The notes under the pieces are model-generated. The model worked only from the letters and a program-made list of their open reading frames with translations. It did no database searches and was not told where the DNA came from. From Pseudorhodobacter sp. (GTDB taxonomy: Bacteria > Pseudomonadota > Alphaproteobacteria > Rhodobacterales > Rhodobacteraceae): 11,833 nt of DNA. Every line of letters begins with the position of its first letter. The first letter of the stretch is position 1. Shown here in pieces: positions 1 to 5,960 of the stretch. The DNA lies in assembly GCA_014378345.1 (NCBI GenBank), contig JACMNW010000382.1:1-11833 (forward strand), written 5' to 3'. The translations under genes and the position numbers were made by a program.

Positions 1-61
1 ATGCCAAAGGTCTGACGCTTTCACCCTTTCATTTTGGCAAAAGTATCCTCGGGGGGGTGAA

Positions 62-127
62 TTGGCGACAGCCAAGAGGGGGGCCGACAGCCCCCCTGCC
101 TGACGATTTTTTTCTTAAAAAAATCGT
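62..127. repeat. Cluster of three hairpins downstream of tex
   Basis: Three inverted repeats follow one another. The first is TTGGC/GCCAA (62-66, 71-75) with loop GACA. The second is GGGGGGC/GCCCCCC (78-84, 90-96) with loop CGACA. The third is an 11-bp arm pair, ACGATTTTTTT (103-113) with its complement (117-127) and a CTT loop. The cluster begins 7 nt beyond the tex stop and probably ends or protects the tex transcript. It is not a textbook terminator on either strand, because the GC hairpin is separated from the T-run by the ACGA-containing spacer. The shared GGC(C)GACAGCC core in the first two hairpins suggests a duplicated or mobile palindromic element. The role is inferred. Confidence 0.6.
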
Positions 128-133
128 GGCACC

Positions 134-2446
134 TCACCCCTTGCCAAACTTGCCCCGGAGCGCCTCAAACGCATTCCCCGATGCCTGCACAACGGGCCCC
201 GCTACAGACGGCCCCGGTTTGCCCTTAAGCGGTGCAGGCCCCCTTTCCGCCACCCGCTCCCGCGCCTCGGATGTGTCGGGTTTCATCGACAATCCAATGC
301 GCTTGCGGGCCGCATCAACCTCTACCACCCGCACCGTCACCACATCGCCCGCCTTCACCACCTCATGCGGATCTCGCACGAATTTGTCGGCCAACTGGCT
401 CACATGCACCAACCCGTCCTGATGCACCCCAATATCCACAAACGCGCCAAACGCCGCCACATTGGTCACCGTGCCTTCCAGCATCATCCCCGGTTTTAAA
501 TCGCGGATTTCCTCGATCCCGGCCGCAAAGGTCGCGGTCTTGAAACTGGGTCGCGGATCACGCCCCGGCTTTTCCAGCTCCAGCAAAATATCGCGCACCG
601 TCGGCAACCCAAACCGCGCGTCGGTGAAATCGGCAGGTTCCAACTGCCGCAACATCGCCGGATCGGCCATAACGCTGCGTAAATCCCGCCCGCACGCCGC
701 CACGATTTTGCGTGCCAGATCATAGGCTTCCGGATGAACCGAACTGGCATCCAACGGCTCCGTCCCGCCAGATATTCGCAAAAACCCTGCCGCCTGTTCA
801 AACGCCTTCGGCCCCAACCGCGCCACCTTCAGCAACGCCCGCCGAGACGCAAACGGCCCGTTCGCATCCCTGTGGCTGACAATCGCCTCGGCCAACCCCG
901 GCCCCAGCCCCGACACCCGCGCGAGCAATGTCCCCGACGCCGTGTTCAGATCCACCCCCACCGCGTTCACCGCGTCTTCCACCACCGCCTCCAGCGACCG
1001 CCCCAACCGATGCTGATCGACGTCGTGCTGGTACTGCCCGACGCCAATCGCCTTCGGTTCAATCTTCACCAGTTCCGCAAGCGGGTCTTGCAGCCGCCGC
1101 GCAATAGACACAGCACCCCGGATCGACACATCAAGATCCGGAAACTCCCCCGCCGCCAGTTCCGATGCCGAATAGACCGACGCCCCCGCTTCCGACACGA
1201 TGACCTTCACCGGCTTGGGCGCATCCCCCGGCAAAGCCGCCAGCACATCCGCCACCAATTTCTCAGACTCGCGCGATGCCGTGCCATTGCCAATCGCTAT
1301 CAACCCCACCCCATGCGCCCGGATCAACCGCGCCAATTCCACGCTCGCCCCACGAACATCATTCTTCGGCTGGAACGGATAGATCGTCGCATGATCCACA
1401 ACCTTGCCAGTGGCATCTATCACCGCAATCTTGCAGCCGGTGCGAATACCCGGATCAACCCCCATCGTGACCTTGCCGCCGGCCGGAGCCGCCAGCAGCA
1501 AATCTTTCAGATTGCGCGCAAACACCGCAATCGCCTCAGCTTCCGCACGGTCGCGCAGATCGCCCATCAGATCCAACCCAAGCGAGGTTTTCAGCTTCAC
1601 CCGCCACGCCCACGATGCCGCATCGCGCAACCAGACATCCCCCGGCAAAGCGCCACCCGCCTTCAACTGCCCCGCACACATCCGTTCCGCCGAACTGGCC
1701 CCCCGCGCGGCATCAGCCTCCACCTCCAGATCAAGCGATAAAAACCCCTCATTGCGCCCGCGCAGCATCGCCAACACCCTATGCCCCGCCACTTTTCCAT
1801 AGGCTTCCGAATGGGCGAAATAATCCGAAAATTTCGCGCCTTCCGCTTCTTTCCCCGCCACAACGCTCGACGAAATCCGCCCTTCCGCCTTCATATGCGC
1901 CCTAAGCCGCGCCAGAAGCCCTGCGTCCTCACTCAGTCCTTCGGCAATAATATCCCGCGCGCCTTCCAGTGCCGCCTTCGCATCCGGCACGGCCTCCGTC
2001 AAAAACCCTGCCGCCAATTCTGCAGGCTCCACCGCCCGGCGCTCCGAAATCGCTGCAGCCAAAGGGCCCAGCCCATTTTCCCGCGCAATCATCGCCTTGG
2101 TCCGGCGCTTTGGCTTGAAGGGCAAATACAGGTCTTCCAACTCCGCCTTGGTTACCGCCCGCGCTATCCCCGCCTCCAGCGCATCGGTTAAAACCCCCTG
2201 GCCTCGAATAGAATCCAGCACCGCCACCCGCCGCGTCTCCAGTTCCCGCAAATACTCCAGCCGTTCCGCCAGCCTGCGCAGTTGCGTATCATCCAACCCC
2301 CCGGTCACTTCCTTGCGGTAGCGCGCGATGAACGGCACCGTTGATCCGCCGTCCAACAGTGCCACAGCCGCATTCACCTGATCCGCCCGCGCGGCAATAT
2401 CGGTAGCAATCAACAGGGAAATGCGGCGGTTCTGGTCGGGGGTCAT
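134..2446 (-). CDS. tex: Tex family RNA-binding transcription accessory protein
   Basis: This 770-residue protein has the full length and domain order of bacterial Tex, a cytoplasmic nucleic-acid-binding factor related to eukaryotic Spt6 and linked to transcription. The N-terminal helical Tex_N region contains FIARYRKE and LPFKPKRRTKA. A YqgF/RNase H-like domain lies at about residues 326-450 (GVDPGIRTGCK, then AIGNGTASRE). Helix-hairpin-helix motifs follow at about 500-560 (NTAS, VSGLGPGLAEAIV). A C-terminal S1 RNA-binding domain sits at about 653-722 (GAFVDIGVHQDGLVHVSQ). I chose the ATG at 2446, where MTPDQNRR begins and an AAGG lies about 9 nt upstream; the open frame extends 20 codons further but that part does not look like Tex. 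It is probably monocistronic, with tRNA-His and a terminator upstream and hairpins downstream. The identification is firm. Confidence 0.97.
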   Translation of the reverse strand: MTPDQNRRISLLIATDIAARADQVNAAVALLDGGSTVPFIARYRKEVTGGLDDTQLRRLAERLEYLRELETRRVAVLDSIRGQGVLTDALEAGIARAVTKAELEDLYLPFKPKRRTKAMIARENGLGPLAAAISERRAVEPAELAAGFLTEAVPDAKAALEGARDIIAEGLSEDAGLLARLRAHMKAEGRISSSVVAGKEAEGAKFSDYFAHSEAYGKVAGHRVLAMLRGRNEGFLSLDLEVEADAARGASSAERMCAGQLKAGGALPGDVWLRDAASWAWRVKLKTSLGLDLMGDLRDRAEAEAIAVFARNLKDLLLAAPAGGKVTMGVDPGIRTGCKIAVIDATGKVVDHATIYPFQPKNDVRGASVELARLIRAHGVGLIAIGNGTASRESEKLVADVLAALPGDAPKPVKVIVSEAGASVYSASELAAGEFPDLDVSIRGAVSIARRLQDPLAELVKIEPKAIGVGQYQHDVDQHRLGRSLEAVVEDAVNAVGVDLNTASGTLLARVSGLGPGLAEAIVSHRDANGPFASRRALLKVARLGPKAFEQAAGFLRISGGTEPLDASSVHPEAYDLARKIVAACGRDLRSVMADPAMLRQLEPADFTDARFGLPTVRDILLELEKPGRDPRPSFKTATFAAGIEEIRDLKPGMMLEGTVTNVAAFGAFVDIGVHQDGLVHVSQLADKFVRDPHEVVKAGDVVTVRVVEVDAARKRIGLSMKPDTSEARERVAERGPAPLKGKPGPSVAGPVVQASGNAFEALRGKFGKG

Positions 2447-2477
2447 GGGATTTGGCCTTTGTATTGCAAGGACGGCT

Positions 2478-2506
2478 ACCCTAGCCAACCCCGCCACAAA
2501 GGCCAA
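2478..2506 (-). promoter_or_regulatory. Probable tex promoter
   Basis: On the minus strand, TTGGCC (2501-2506) and TAGGGT (2478-2483) are separated by exactly 17 nt. This fits a sigma-70 type promoter with the TAnnnT -10 usual in this group. Transcription would begin near 2471, giving a leader of about 25 nt. It is a pattern match only. Confidence 0.4.
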
Positions 2507-2518
2507 GGGTCGCCTCCA

Positions 2519-2544
2519 CCAAAAGCAAAGCGACCACAGGTCAC
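2519..2544 (-). terminator. Probable rho-independent terminator of tRNA-His
   Basis: Read on the minus strand, GTGAC (2540-2544) pairs with GTCGC (2530-2534), with one T-G pair and loop CTGTG. A T-rich tail, TTTGCTTTTGG, follows. It begins 24 nt past the tRNA CCA end and lies upstream of the proposed tex promoter, so it should separate the two units. The stem is short, so strength is uncertain. Confidence 0.45.
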
Positions 2545-2567
2545 TGTATTAATGGTGGGAATTGAAA

Positions 2568-2644
2568 TGGTACCACGTCCCCGGCTCGAACGGGGGACCC
2601 CTAGATCCACAATCTAGTGCTCTAACCAACTGAGCTAACGCGGC
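2568..2644 (-). tRNA. trnH: tRNA-His (anticodon GTG), alphaproteobacterial type
   Basis: A complete 77-nt cloverleaf can be drawn. The acceptor stem is GCCGCGT with ACGTGGT. The D-stem is GCTC/GAGC, the anticodon stem CTAGA/TCTAG with loop TTGTGGA (anticodon GTG), and the T-stem CCCCG/CGGGG with loop TTCGAGC. CCA is encoded. The base before position 1 is C, not the G-1 that marks tRNA-His in most life; the first pair is G1:U72 and the discriminator is A73, not C73. This combination is the known exception in many Alphaproteobacteria, where the histidyl-tRNA synthetase has changed to match. It charges histidine for CAC and CAU codons. Confidence 0.97.
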
Positions 2645-2654
2645 GCCATGTCGC

Positions 2655-2683
2655 GATTTAGCCCCCCCCCATTCAGATTGCAA
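2655..2683 (-). promoter_or_regulatory. Probable tRNA-His promoter with a G9 spacer
   Basis: On the minus strand, TTGCAA (2678-2683) and TAAATC (2655-2660) are spaced by 17 nt. The spacer holds nine consecutive G (plus-strand C at 2662-2670). Transcription would start near 2648, only a few bases before the mature 5' end. A homopolymer of this length can slip during replication and change the spacing. Confidence 0.5.
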
Positions 2684-2709
2684 GAGGATGATTAGCCATT
2701 CAACCAGAC

Positions 2710-2738
2710 TTGAACGCATCGCCATTCGGCGTTAGTCC
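2710..2738 (+). promoter_or_regulatory. Possible promoter for the DUF6324-like gene
   Basis: TTGAAC (2710-2715) and TAGTCC (2733-2738) are 17 nt apart, about 30 nt before the chosen ATG. The -10 is weak, so this is tentative. Confidence 0.3.
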
Positions 2739-2768
2739 AATCCATACACCACGATGAAAGGGCCAATC

Positions 2769-2984
2769 ATGGGCATCGACAAACAAAGCGATCTTGCCGC
2801 CAACATCCAGATCGGCCCAACCGACCAAGGCATGGTGCGCATTTATATCGAAGCTGAAGGCGGCATTGAACTGCCGCTGGATTTCGATCCTGAAGAAGCC
2901 GAAGAGATTGCCGAAGAACTGCGCGCCGCAGCCACCGCAGCCCGCGCTATGGCAAAAGGCAGCCCTAAACCGAAAAAGCGCTAA
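2769..2984 (+). CDS. Small acidic DUF6324-like protein, function unknown
   Basis: This is a 71-residue soluble protein. It has a beta-rich N-terminal half (IQIGPTDQGMVRIYIEAEG, then IELPLDFDPEEAEEIA), a helix rich in Glu and Ala, and a Lys/Arg-rich end (KPKKR). It has no signal peptide or membrane segment. From memory it resembles the short DUF6324 family found in Rhodobacteraceae, which has no assigned role. I chose the ATG at 2769 because AAAGGG (2757-2762) sits 6 nt before it; the ATG five codons earlier lacks such a site. Its stop codon overlaps the stop of the convergent mmcB gene. The gene is likely real and the family name is moderately sure. Confidence 0.8.
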   Translation: MGIDKQSDLAANIQIGPTDQGMVRIYIEAEGGIELPLDFDPEEAEEIAEELRAAATAARAMAKGSPKPKKR

Positions 2985-3463
2985 ACCACCGAAAAGCTAA
3001 ACCCGGGGTCACGGTAGCTTTGCAATCGTAACGCCGCATGGCGCGCAAATCCCTGCACCAGCATTTTACGCCGCGCGGGTGCCACGGGTGTAATCGGCCC
3101 CATCCGCACAATTTCCGCGTCATATCCATCGGCCAAGATCAACCCGGACCCTTCCGGCAGTAAATCGGTCGGAAAATCCGCATCCACGGCCCAGAAAAAC
3201 CTATCGCACCACTCCAGATACAAATGCCATTTCTGATCGGCCGCATAATCCGCCCGCCCCGATTTGCATTCCACCACCCAAATCTCGCCCTTTGGCCCCA
3301 AAGCCATCACATCCACGCGCAGCCCCTGCGCCGGCACCAATTCCTCCACCGTGACAAACCCATGGCCGCGCAAATGCCGGGCAACCCCCCGCGCAAGCCT
3401 CTGCCCCGGGGTAAGACCCGGCGCATCAATCAACAGTATCTGGTAAGGCTCTGGATGGCTCAT
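2981..3463 (-). CDS. mmcB: MmcB family DNA repair protein
   Basis: The 160-residue product matches the MmcB family (formerly DUF1052), PD-(D/E)xK nuclease-fold proteins tied to DNA damage repair in Caulobacter and relatives. Visible hallmarks are RLARGVARHLRGHGF, then RVDVMALGPKGEIWVVECKSG with the presumed catalytic D51, E65 and K67, then DQKW, WCDRFFWAV and LILADGYDAEI. The start is the ATG at 3463, giving MSHPEP. No Shine-Dalgarno is seen before it, which fits a leaderless mRNA since the predicted transcription start falls on this ATG. A LexA-type box lies just upstream, so SOS induction is likely. It is convergent with the DUF6324-like gene and divergent from the 6S RNA candidate. The exact biochemical activity of the family is not settled. 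Confidence 0.88.
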   Translation of the reverse strand: MSHPEPYQILLIDAPGLTPGQRLARGVARHLRGHGFVTVEELVPAQGLRVDVMALGPKGEIWVVECKSGRADYAADQKWHLYLEWCDRFFWAVDADFPTDLLPEGSGLILADGYDAEIVRMGPITPVAPARRKMLVQGFARHAALRLQSYRDPGFSFSVV

Positions 3464-3469
3464 CGGGCA

Positions 3470-3498
3470 AATATGAACCAAACATGAACATCAAGCAA
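3470..3498 (-). promoter_or_regulatory. mmcB promoter, predicted leaderless
   Basis: On the minus strand, TTGCTT (3493-3498) and CATATT (3470-3475) are separated by 17 nt. The usual start distance of about 7 nt places the first transcribed base at or next to the A of the mmcB ATG (3463). No ribosome binding site is present in the few bases left, which agrees. Confidence 0.5.
3475..3489 (-). promoter_or_regulatory. LexA (SOS) box, GTTC-N7-GTTC
   Basis: The minus strand reads GTTCATGTTTGGTTC, a perfect match to the GTTC-N7-GTTC direct repeat bound by LexA in Rhodobacter and other Alphaproteobacteria. It fills most of the spacer of the mmcB promoter and touches its -10, an ideal place for repression. 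MmcB is a known mitomycin-inducible, LexA-controlled repair gene in Caulobacter, so the context agrees. Confidence 0.8.
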
Positions 3499-3514
3499 GA
3501 CGTAAGCAGAATCC

Positions 3515-3543
3515 TTGCGCAAAGCCCACCGCTGCCCTATATT
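3515..3543 (+). promoter_or_regulatory. Strong promoter of the 6S RNA candidate
   Basis: TTGCGC (3515-3520) and TATATT (3538-3543) are spaced by exactly 17 nt. Transcription would start near G3551, which is also the first base of the closing stem of the RNA fold. It is divergent from the mmcB promoter, with 16 nt between the two -35 elements, and clear of the LexA box. Confidence 0.6.
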
Positions 3544-3550
3544 CGAATTT

Positions 3551-3711
3551 GACGGTTACTGCTCTTCTCGTGCTTGGCCCTTTTCCAGTGGCCGATAAGC
3601 ATCTCCGAGGGAGCTGGCTCTGCCTTGGTTCCGGCCTTGGTATCTGGCGACCAACCTGAACACTCAGGCTCTCGGGAAATTCACGCCTTCACGGCCGCTG
3701 CGGTTTCCGTC
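3551..3711 (+). ncRNA. ssrS: Probable 6S RNA
   Basis: 6S RNA binds the housekeeping RNA polymerase holoenzyme by mimicking an open promoter. The roughly 161-nt length is typical. The ends pair: GACGG (3551-3555) with CCGTC (3707-3711), then a TT/TT loop, then ACTGC (3558-3562) with GCGGT (3700-3704). After a 6x6 internal loop, CGTG (3569-3572) pairs with CACG (3690-3693). A large bubble follows. The terminal arm is closed by CCGAGGGAGC (3605-3614) with GCTCTCGG (3668-3675). In the bubble, GTGGCCGATA resembles Escherichia coli CTGAGCCGATA, where pRNA synthesis starts at U44; the matching T3596 is nucleotide 46 here. A matching promoter precedes it and no convincing gene overlaps it. The 3' end is inferred from the stem. 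That a structured RNA exists is more certain than its name. Confidence 0.65.
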
Positions 3712-3766
3712 ACTTTCCCTGCAGTCCGGCGCGGTATAGTGTAGCCCTGCATATTCGGGCCAAAGA

Positions 3767-3792
3767 AAAAGGGCAGGTTCCCCCGCCCTTTT
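3767..3792. terminator. Rho-independent terminator, usable from both strands
   Basis: AAAAGGGC (3767-3774) pairs with GCCCTTTT (3785-3792) around a 10-nt loop. On the minus strand the tail is GCCCTTTTTCTTT, 44 nt after the stop of the DUF481 gene, which it most likely ends. On the plus strand the stem runs into TTTTCCCTTT and could stop read-through from the 6S RNA unit. Confidence 0.8.
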
Positions 3793-3835
3793 CCCTTTCA
3801 CCATCAAAGGGGCCGTTTTATCCCCCTTCAAGGAT

Positions 3836-4669
3836 TTAGAAGCCGTAGACCAGCGATATTCCAAGCTTGTTATCGGTCTTGATAGGGCGGCTGTCGTTGT
3901 ATTCGGTCAGATAGCTGACGCGTGTAGAAAACGCGTCAGACATCTTGAAGTTGACGCCCAGATCGTTGTTGACCCCCAACGCAGAATCCGACTTCAGAAC
4001 GTCAGTGTCGTTGGTCAAGAATACGTTTTCATTGAACGAATAAAAGAACCGCGACGACACAATGTAGCCGGTTTCCGTTTCGTCATTGTTGATGCCGTCT
4101 TCGGTATAGCGAACGCCAATACCCGCTTGAACGCGCCAGGTTACATCAGGCGAATTCAAAATGCGGTAACCTGGACCAAAACCAACAAACGCGTCGGTTT
4201 TATTCTCTCCCAACTCGTCAGCCAAACCATCGGATTCAACGCGGCCCAACACAAACCCGTAGAACCGATCATCAAAATAATAGTTAAGATCATACACACC
4301 GAAAACATCTTCTTTGGTAGTTACACCGTTATCATCGGCAAAATCCAGCGCCACACCGATTGTCTGTACAATCTGGCCCTGAGCAAAGCGCAAACGCGCG
4401 CCTGCCGAAAACTCTTGGCTCTCATTGTTACCGGTCTTGCCGGAATAGCTTAAAGACGCACTTCCCGACAAACCGGGGCGGTATTCCGGGTTACCAAACC
4501 GCGACTCGTCATTCGACCGATCCAAGTCTTTACGAACATTGTCTGTAATGTCAACAATCCGGTCATCCAGCGCGTTGTAGCCCGTAAGAGTACCTTGTGC
4601 CATCGATGCGGTAGTTCCCAGTAACACGGCGAGAACTGCACCCCCGGCTATATTTGACAGTGTTTTCAT
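3836..4669 (-). CDS. DUF481 family outer-membrane beta-barrel protein
   Basis: The product is 277 residues long. A Sec signal peptide (MKTLSNIAGGAVLAVLLG, cleaved after about ASMA) is followed by a mature protein made of alternating amphipathic strands. It ends in VYGF, with the terminal Phe typical of barrels inserted by the BAM machinery. The sequence resembles the DUF481 (YdiY-like) family, salt-induced or uncharacterised outer-membrane proteins, with features such as SGSASLSYSGKTGNNESQEF and YDLNYYFDDRFYGF. The mature part is acidic (many Asp and Asn). I chose the ATG at 4669, 6 nt after AAAGGA; two in-frame ATGs lie just upstream. It has its own promoter region and terminator, so it is probably monocistronic. 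The ligand or role is unknown. Confidence 0.8.
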   Translation of the reverse strand: MKTLSNIAGGAVLAVLLGTTASMAQGTLTGYNALDDRIVDITDNVRKDLDRSNDESRFGNPEYRPGLSGSASLSYSGKTGNNESQEFSAGARLRFAQGQIVQTIGVALDFADDNGVTTKEDVFGVYDLNYYFDDRFYGFVLGRVESDGLADELGENKTDAFVGFGPGYRILNSPDVTWRVQAGIGVRYTEDGINNDETETGYIVSSRFFYSFNENVFLTNDTDVLKSDSALGVNNDLGVNFKMSDAFSTRVSYLTEYNDSRPIKTDNKLGISLVYGF

Positions 4670-4985
4670 CTGCATTCCTTTCATGCATCATAGATGGCTG
4701 GGGCGATCCACCAACATGCCCACCCGTGACTGAAAAACCTGCAGCGGCATCAATGGTTCCGGCAGCAGCGCCTTGGCCTTGATCAAACTTCTTCAGCCAA
4801 ACATTGGATTCTGGCCGAAATAAATAAATACATTATAAATCATATGATTAGCACAGCCTGCAGCCCGATTTTCAGCTCTTGGCTGTGCAAACCAGTCAAC
4901 TTGAGAATATTTTATCGAATTCAGGGAACTTTTATGAATGCCTGATTGAATGATATTTGCCGGGCCATTTAACGGCCTTGCAAAA
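4670..4985. other. Non-coding leader and promoter region of the DUF481 gene
   Basis: This 316-nt gap is AT-rich at 4821-4850 and holds no convincing gene. It contains a TATAAT, a 12-bp palindrome and an 8-bp inverted repeat, all upstream of the minus-strand DUF481 gene, and implies a leader of about 155 nt. No clear terminator follows nusB; GGCC-N7-GGCC near its stop has no T-run. Confidence 0.6.
4832..4888 (-). promoter_or_regulatory. Probable DUF481 gene promoter with operator-like repeats
   Basis: On the minus strand a perfect -10, TATAAT, lies at 4832-4837, but no good -35 is found at 17 nt (CAGGCT). Directly upstream is the perfect palindrome AATCATATGATT (4838-4849). Further up is the inverted repeat GCACAGCC (4851-4858) with GGCTGTGC (4881-4888), which overlaps the -35 position. 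A weak -35 plus repeats suggests control by a regulator. The regulator is not identified. Confidence 0.4.
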
Positions 4986-5459
4986 TCAAAACGCTTCAGG
5001 CTTTGCCGCGTGCGCCATGTGGTCCAGCACAGCATTCACAAACTTCGCCTCTTTTCCCTCGGGAAAAAACGCCTTTGCCACGTCAACATATTCTGTAATC
5101 ACCACCTTTGGCGGCGTCGGCATTTCTACCATTTCGCCCCCGGCCGCCCGAAACAGCGCGCGCAACACCGGATCAATCCGGTCGATAGGCCATTTCGCCA
5201 CCAATGCGCGGTCGGTCAACTGGTCAATCTTCGCCTGCCAGTTTACCGCATGGCCAACCACGGCGCGAAAATGATCCACATCGCCTTCGGCCATCTCATC
5301 GCCATCATAAACCGCGCCAAAACGGTGCGTCTCAAACTCACGCACGACGTCTTCCACGGTTTGCCCACTGGACTCCATCTGAAACAACGCCTGCACCGCA
5401 TAAAGCCGCGACGCTGATTTCATCTGTTTCTTCAAGGCCTGCTTAGGTGAAACGGTCAT
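4986..5459 (-). CDS. nusB: Transcription antitermination factor NusB
   Basis: The product has 157 residues, normal for NusB, which binds boxA RNA with NusE (ribosomal protein S10) and promotes rRNA antitermination. The all-helical family pattern is clear: ASRLYAVQALFQME near the N terminus, WPIDRIDPVLRALFRAA in the middle, and VVITEYVDVAKAFFPEGKEA with FVNAVLDHMA near the end. The start is the ATG at 5459, overlapping the ribH stop as ATGA; the longer upstream frame is only ribH read in another frame. The ribH-nusB pairing is a widely conserved gene order. The gene is last in the riboflavin operon and is probably translated by coupling to ribH. Confidence 0.96.
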   Translation of the reverse strand: MTVSPKQALKKQMKSASRLYAVQALFQMESSGQTVEDVVREFETHRFGAVYDGDEMAEGDVDHFRAVVGHAVNWQAKIDQLTDRALVAKWPIDRIDPVLRALFRAAGGEMVEMPTPPKVVITEYVDVAKAFFPEGKEAKFVNAVLDHMAHAAKPEAF

Positions 5460-5956
5460 GCCCGAAACCCGATGCCCTTGGTCTGCCCCGCCCAACGGCG
5501 TGACAATGCTATCAGATGCAACGCCGCCGCCGCCGCCCCGCCACCTTTGTTCTGCCCTGCTACTTCCGCACGCACTTCCGCCTGCCCCCGGTTTTCCACC
5601 GTCAAAATGCCGTTGCCGATGCAAGCGCCCTGCAAACCAAGCAGTGAAAGCCCCCGCGAGCTGTCATTGCACACCGTGTCATAATGCGTCGTCTCGCCCC
5701 GGATGATGCAGCCCAGCGCCACATAGCCATCAAACTTCACCTGCCGTTCTGCCATTGCAATCGCCGTCGGCACTTCAAGCGCACCCGGCACCTCGATTAC
5801 CTCAACCTCCGCGCCACAATCGGCCGCAGTGGCCTTGGCCCCGGCAATCAACTGATCCGCAATATCGCGGTAATGGGGGGCCACCACGATCAACAGCTTC
5901 ACGGGCTTATCAAACGTCGGCAGCGGTAAGGTATAGTGGTTTTCATTGGCAGCCAT
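5456..5956 (-). CDS. ribH: 6,7-dimethyl-8-ribityllumazine synthase
   Basis: Lumazine synthase condenses the RibB product (3,4-dihydroxy-2-butanone 4-phosphate) with the pyrimidine from the GTP branch. The 166-residue length is standard for a cytoplasmic subunit that forms large shells. Diagnostic motifs are VPGALEVPTAIAMA, GCIIRGETTHYDTVCND with the catalytic His, SSRGLS, and IGNGILTVEN. The start is the ATG at 5956, after GAGG about 9 nt upstream. Only 4 nt separate it from the ribB stop and its own stop overlaps the nusB start, so it is an internal operon gene. A longer in-frame start is possible but would add residues that do not look like the family. Confidence 0.97.
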   Translation of the reverse strand: MAANENHYTLPLPTFDKPVKLLIVVAPHYRDIADQLIAGAKATAADCGAEVEVIEVPGALEVPTAIAMAERQVKFDGYVALGCIIRGETTHYDTVCNDSSRGLSLLGLQGACIGNGILTVENRGQAEVRAEVAGQNKGGGAAAAALHLIALSRRWAGQTKGIGFRA

Positions 5957-5960
5957 AATC

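Noticed and set aside
734..1741. Long plus-strand open frame of 335 codons
   Set aside because: It lies fully antisense to tex and its product is an Arg/Pro/His-rich composition artefact of GC-rich codons. Tex has clear domain motifs on the other strand.
3664..3864. Minus-strand open frame of 66 codons
   Set aside because: It overlaps the DUF481 gene end, runs through its terminator hairpin and into the 6S RNA candidate, and has no ribosome binding site.
4680..4710. Nine-codon upstream frame (MLVDRPSHL) in the DUF481 leader
   Set aside because: It has a weak start context and no peptide or attenuator structure that would support a leader function.
4793..5035. Minus-strand open frame of 80 codons
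   Set aside because: It starts inside nusB in another frame, crosses the AT-rich promoter region and has unusual composition with no motif.
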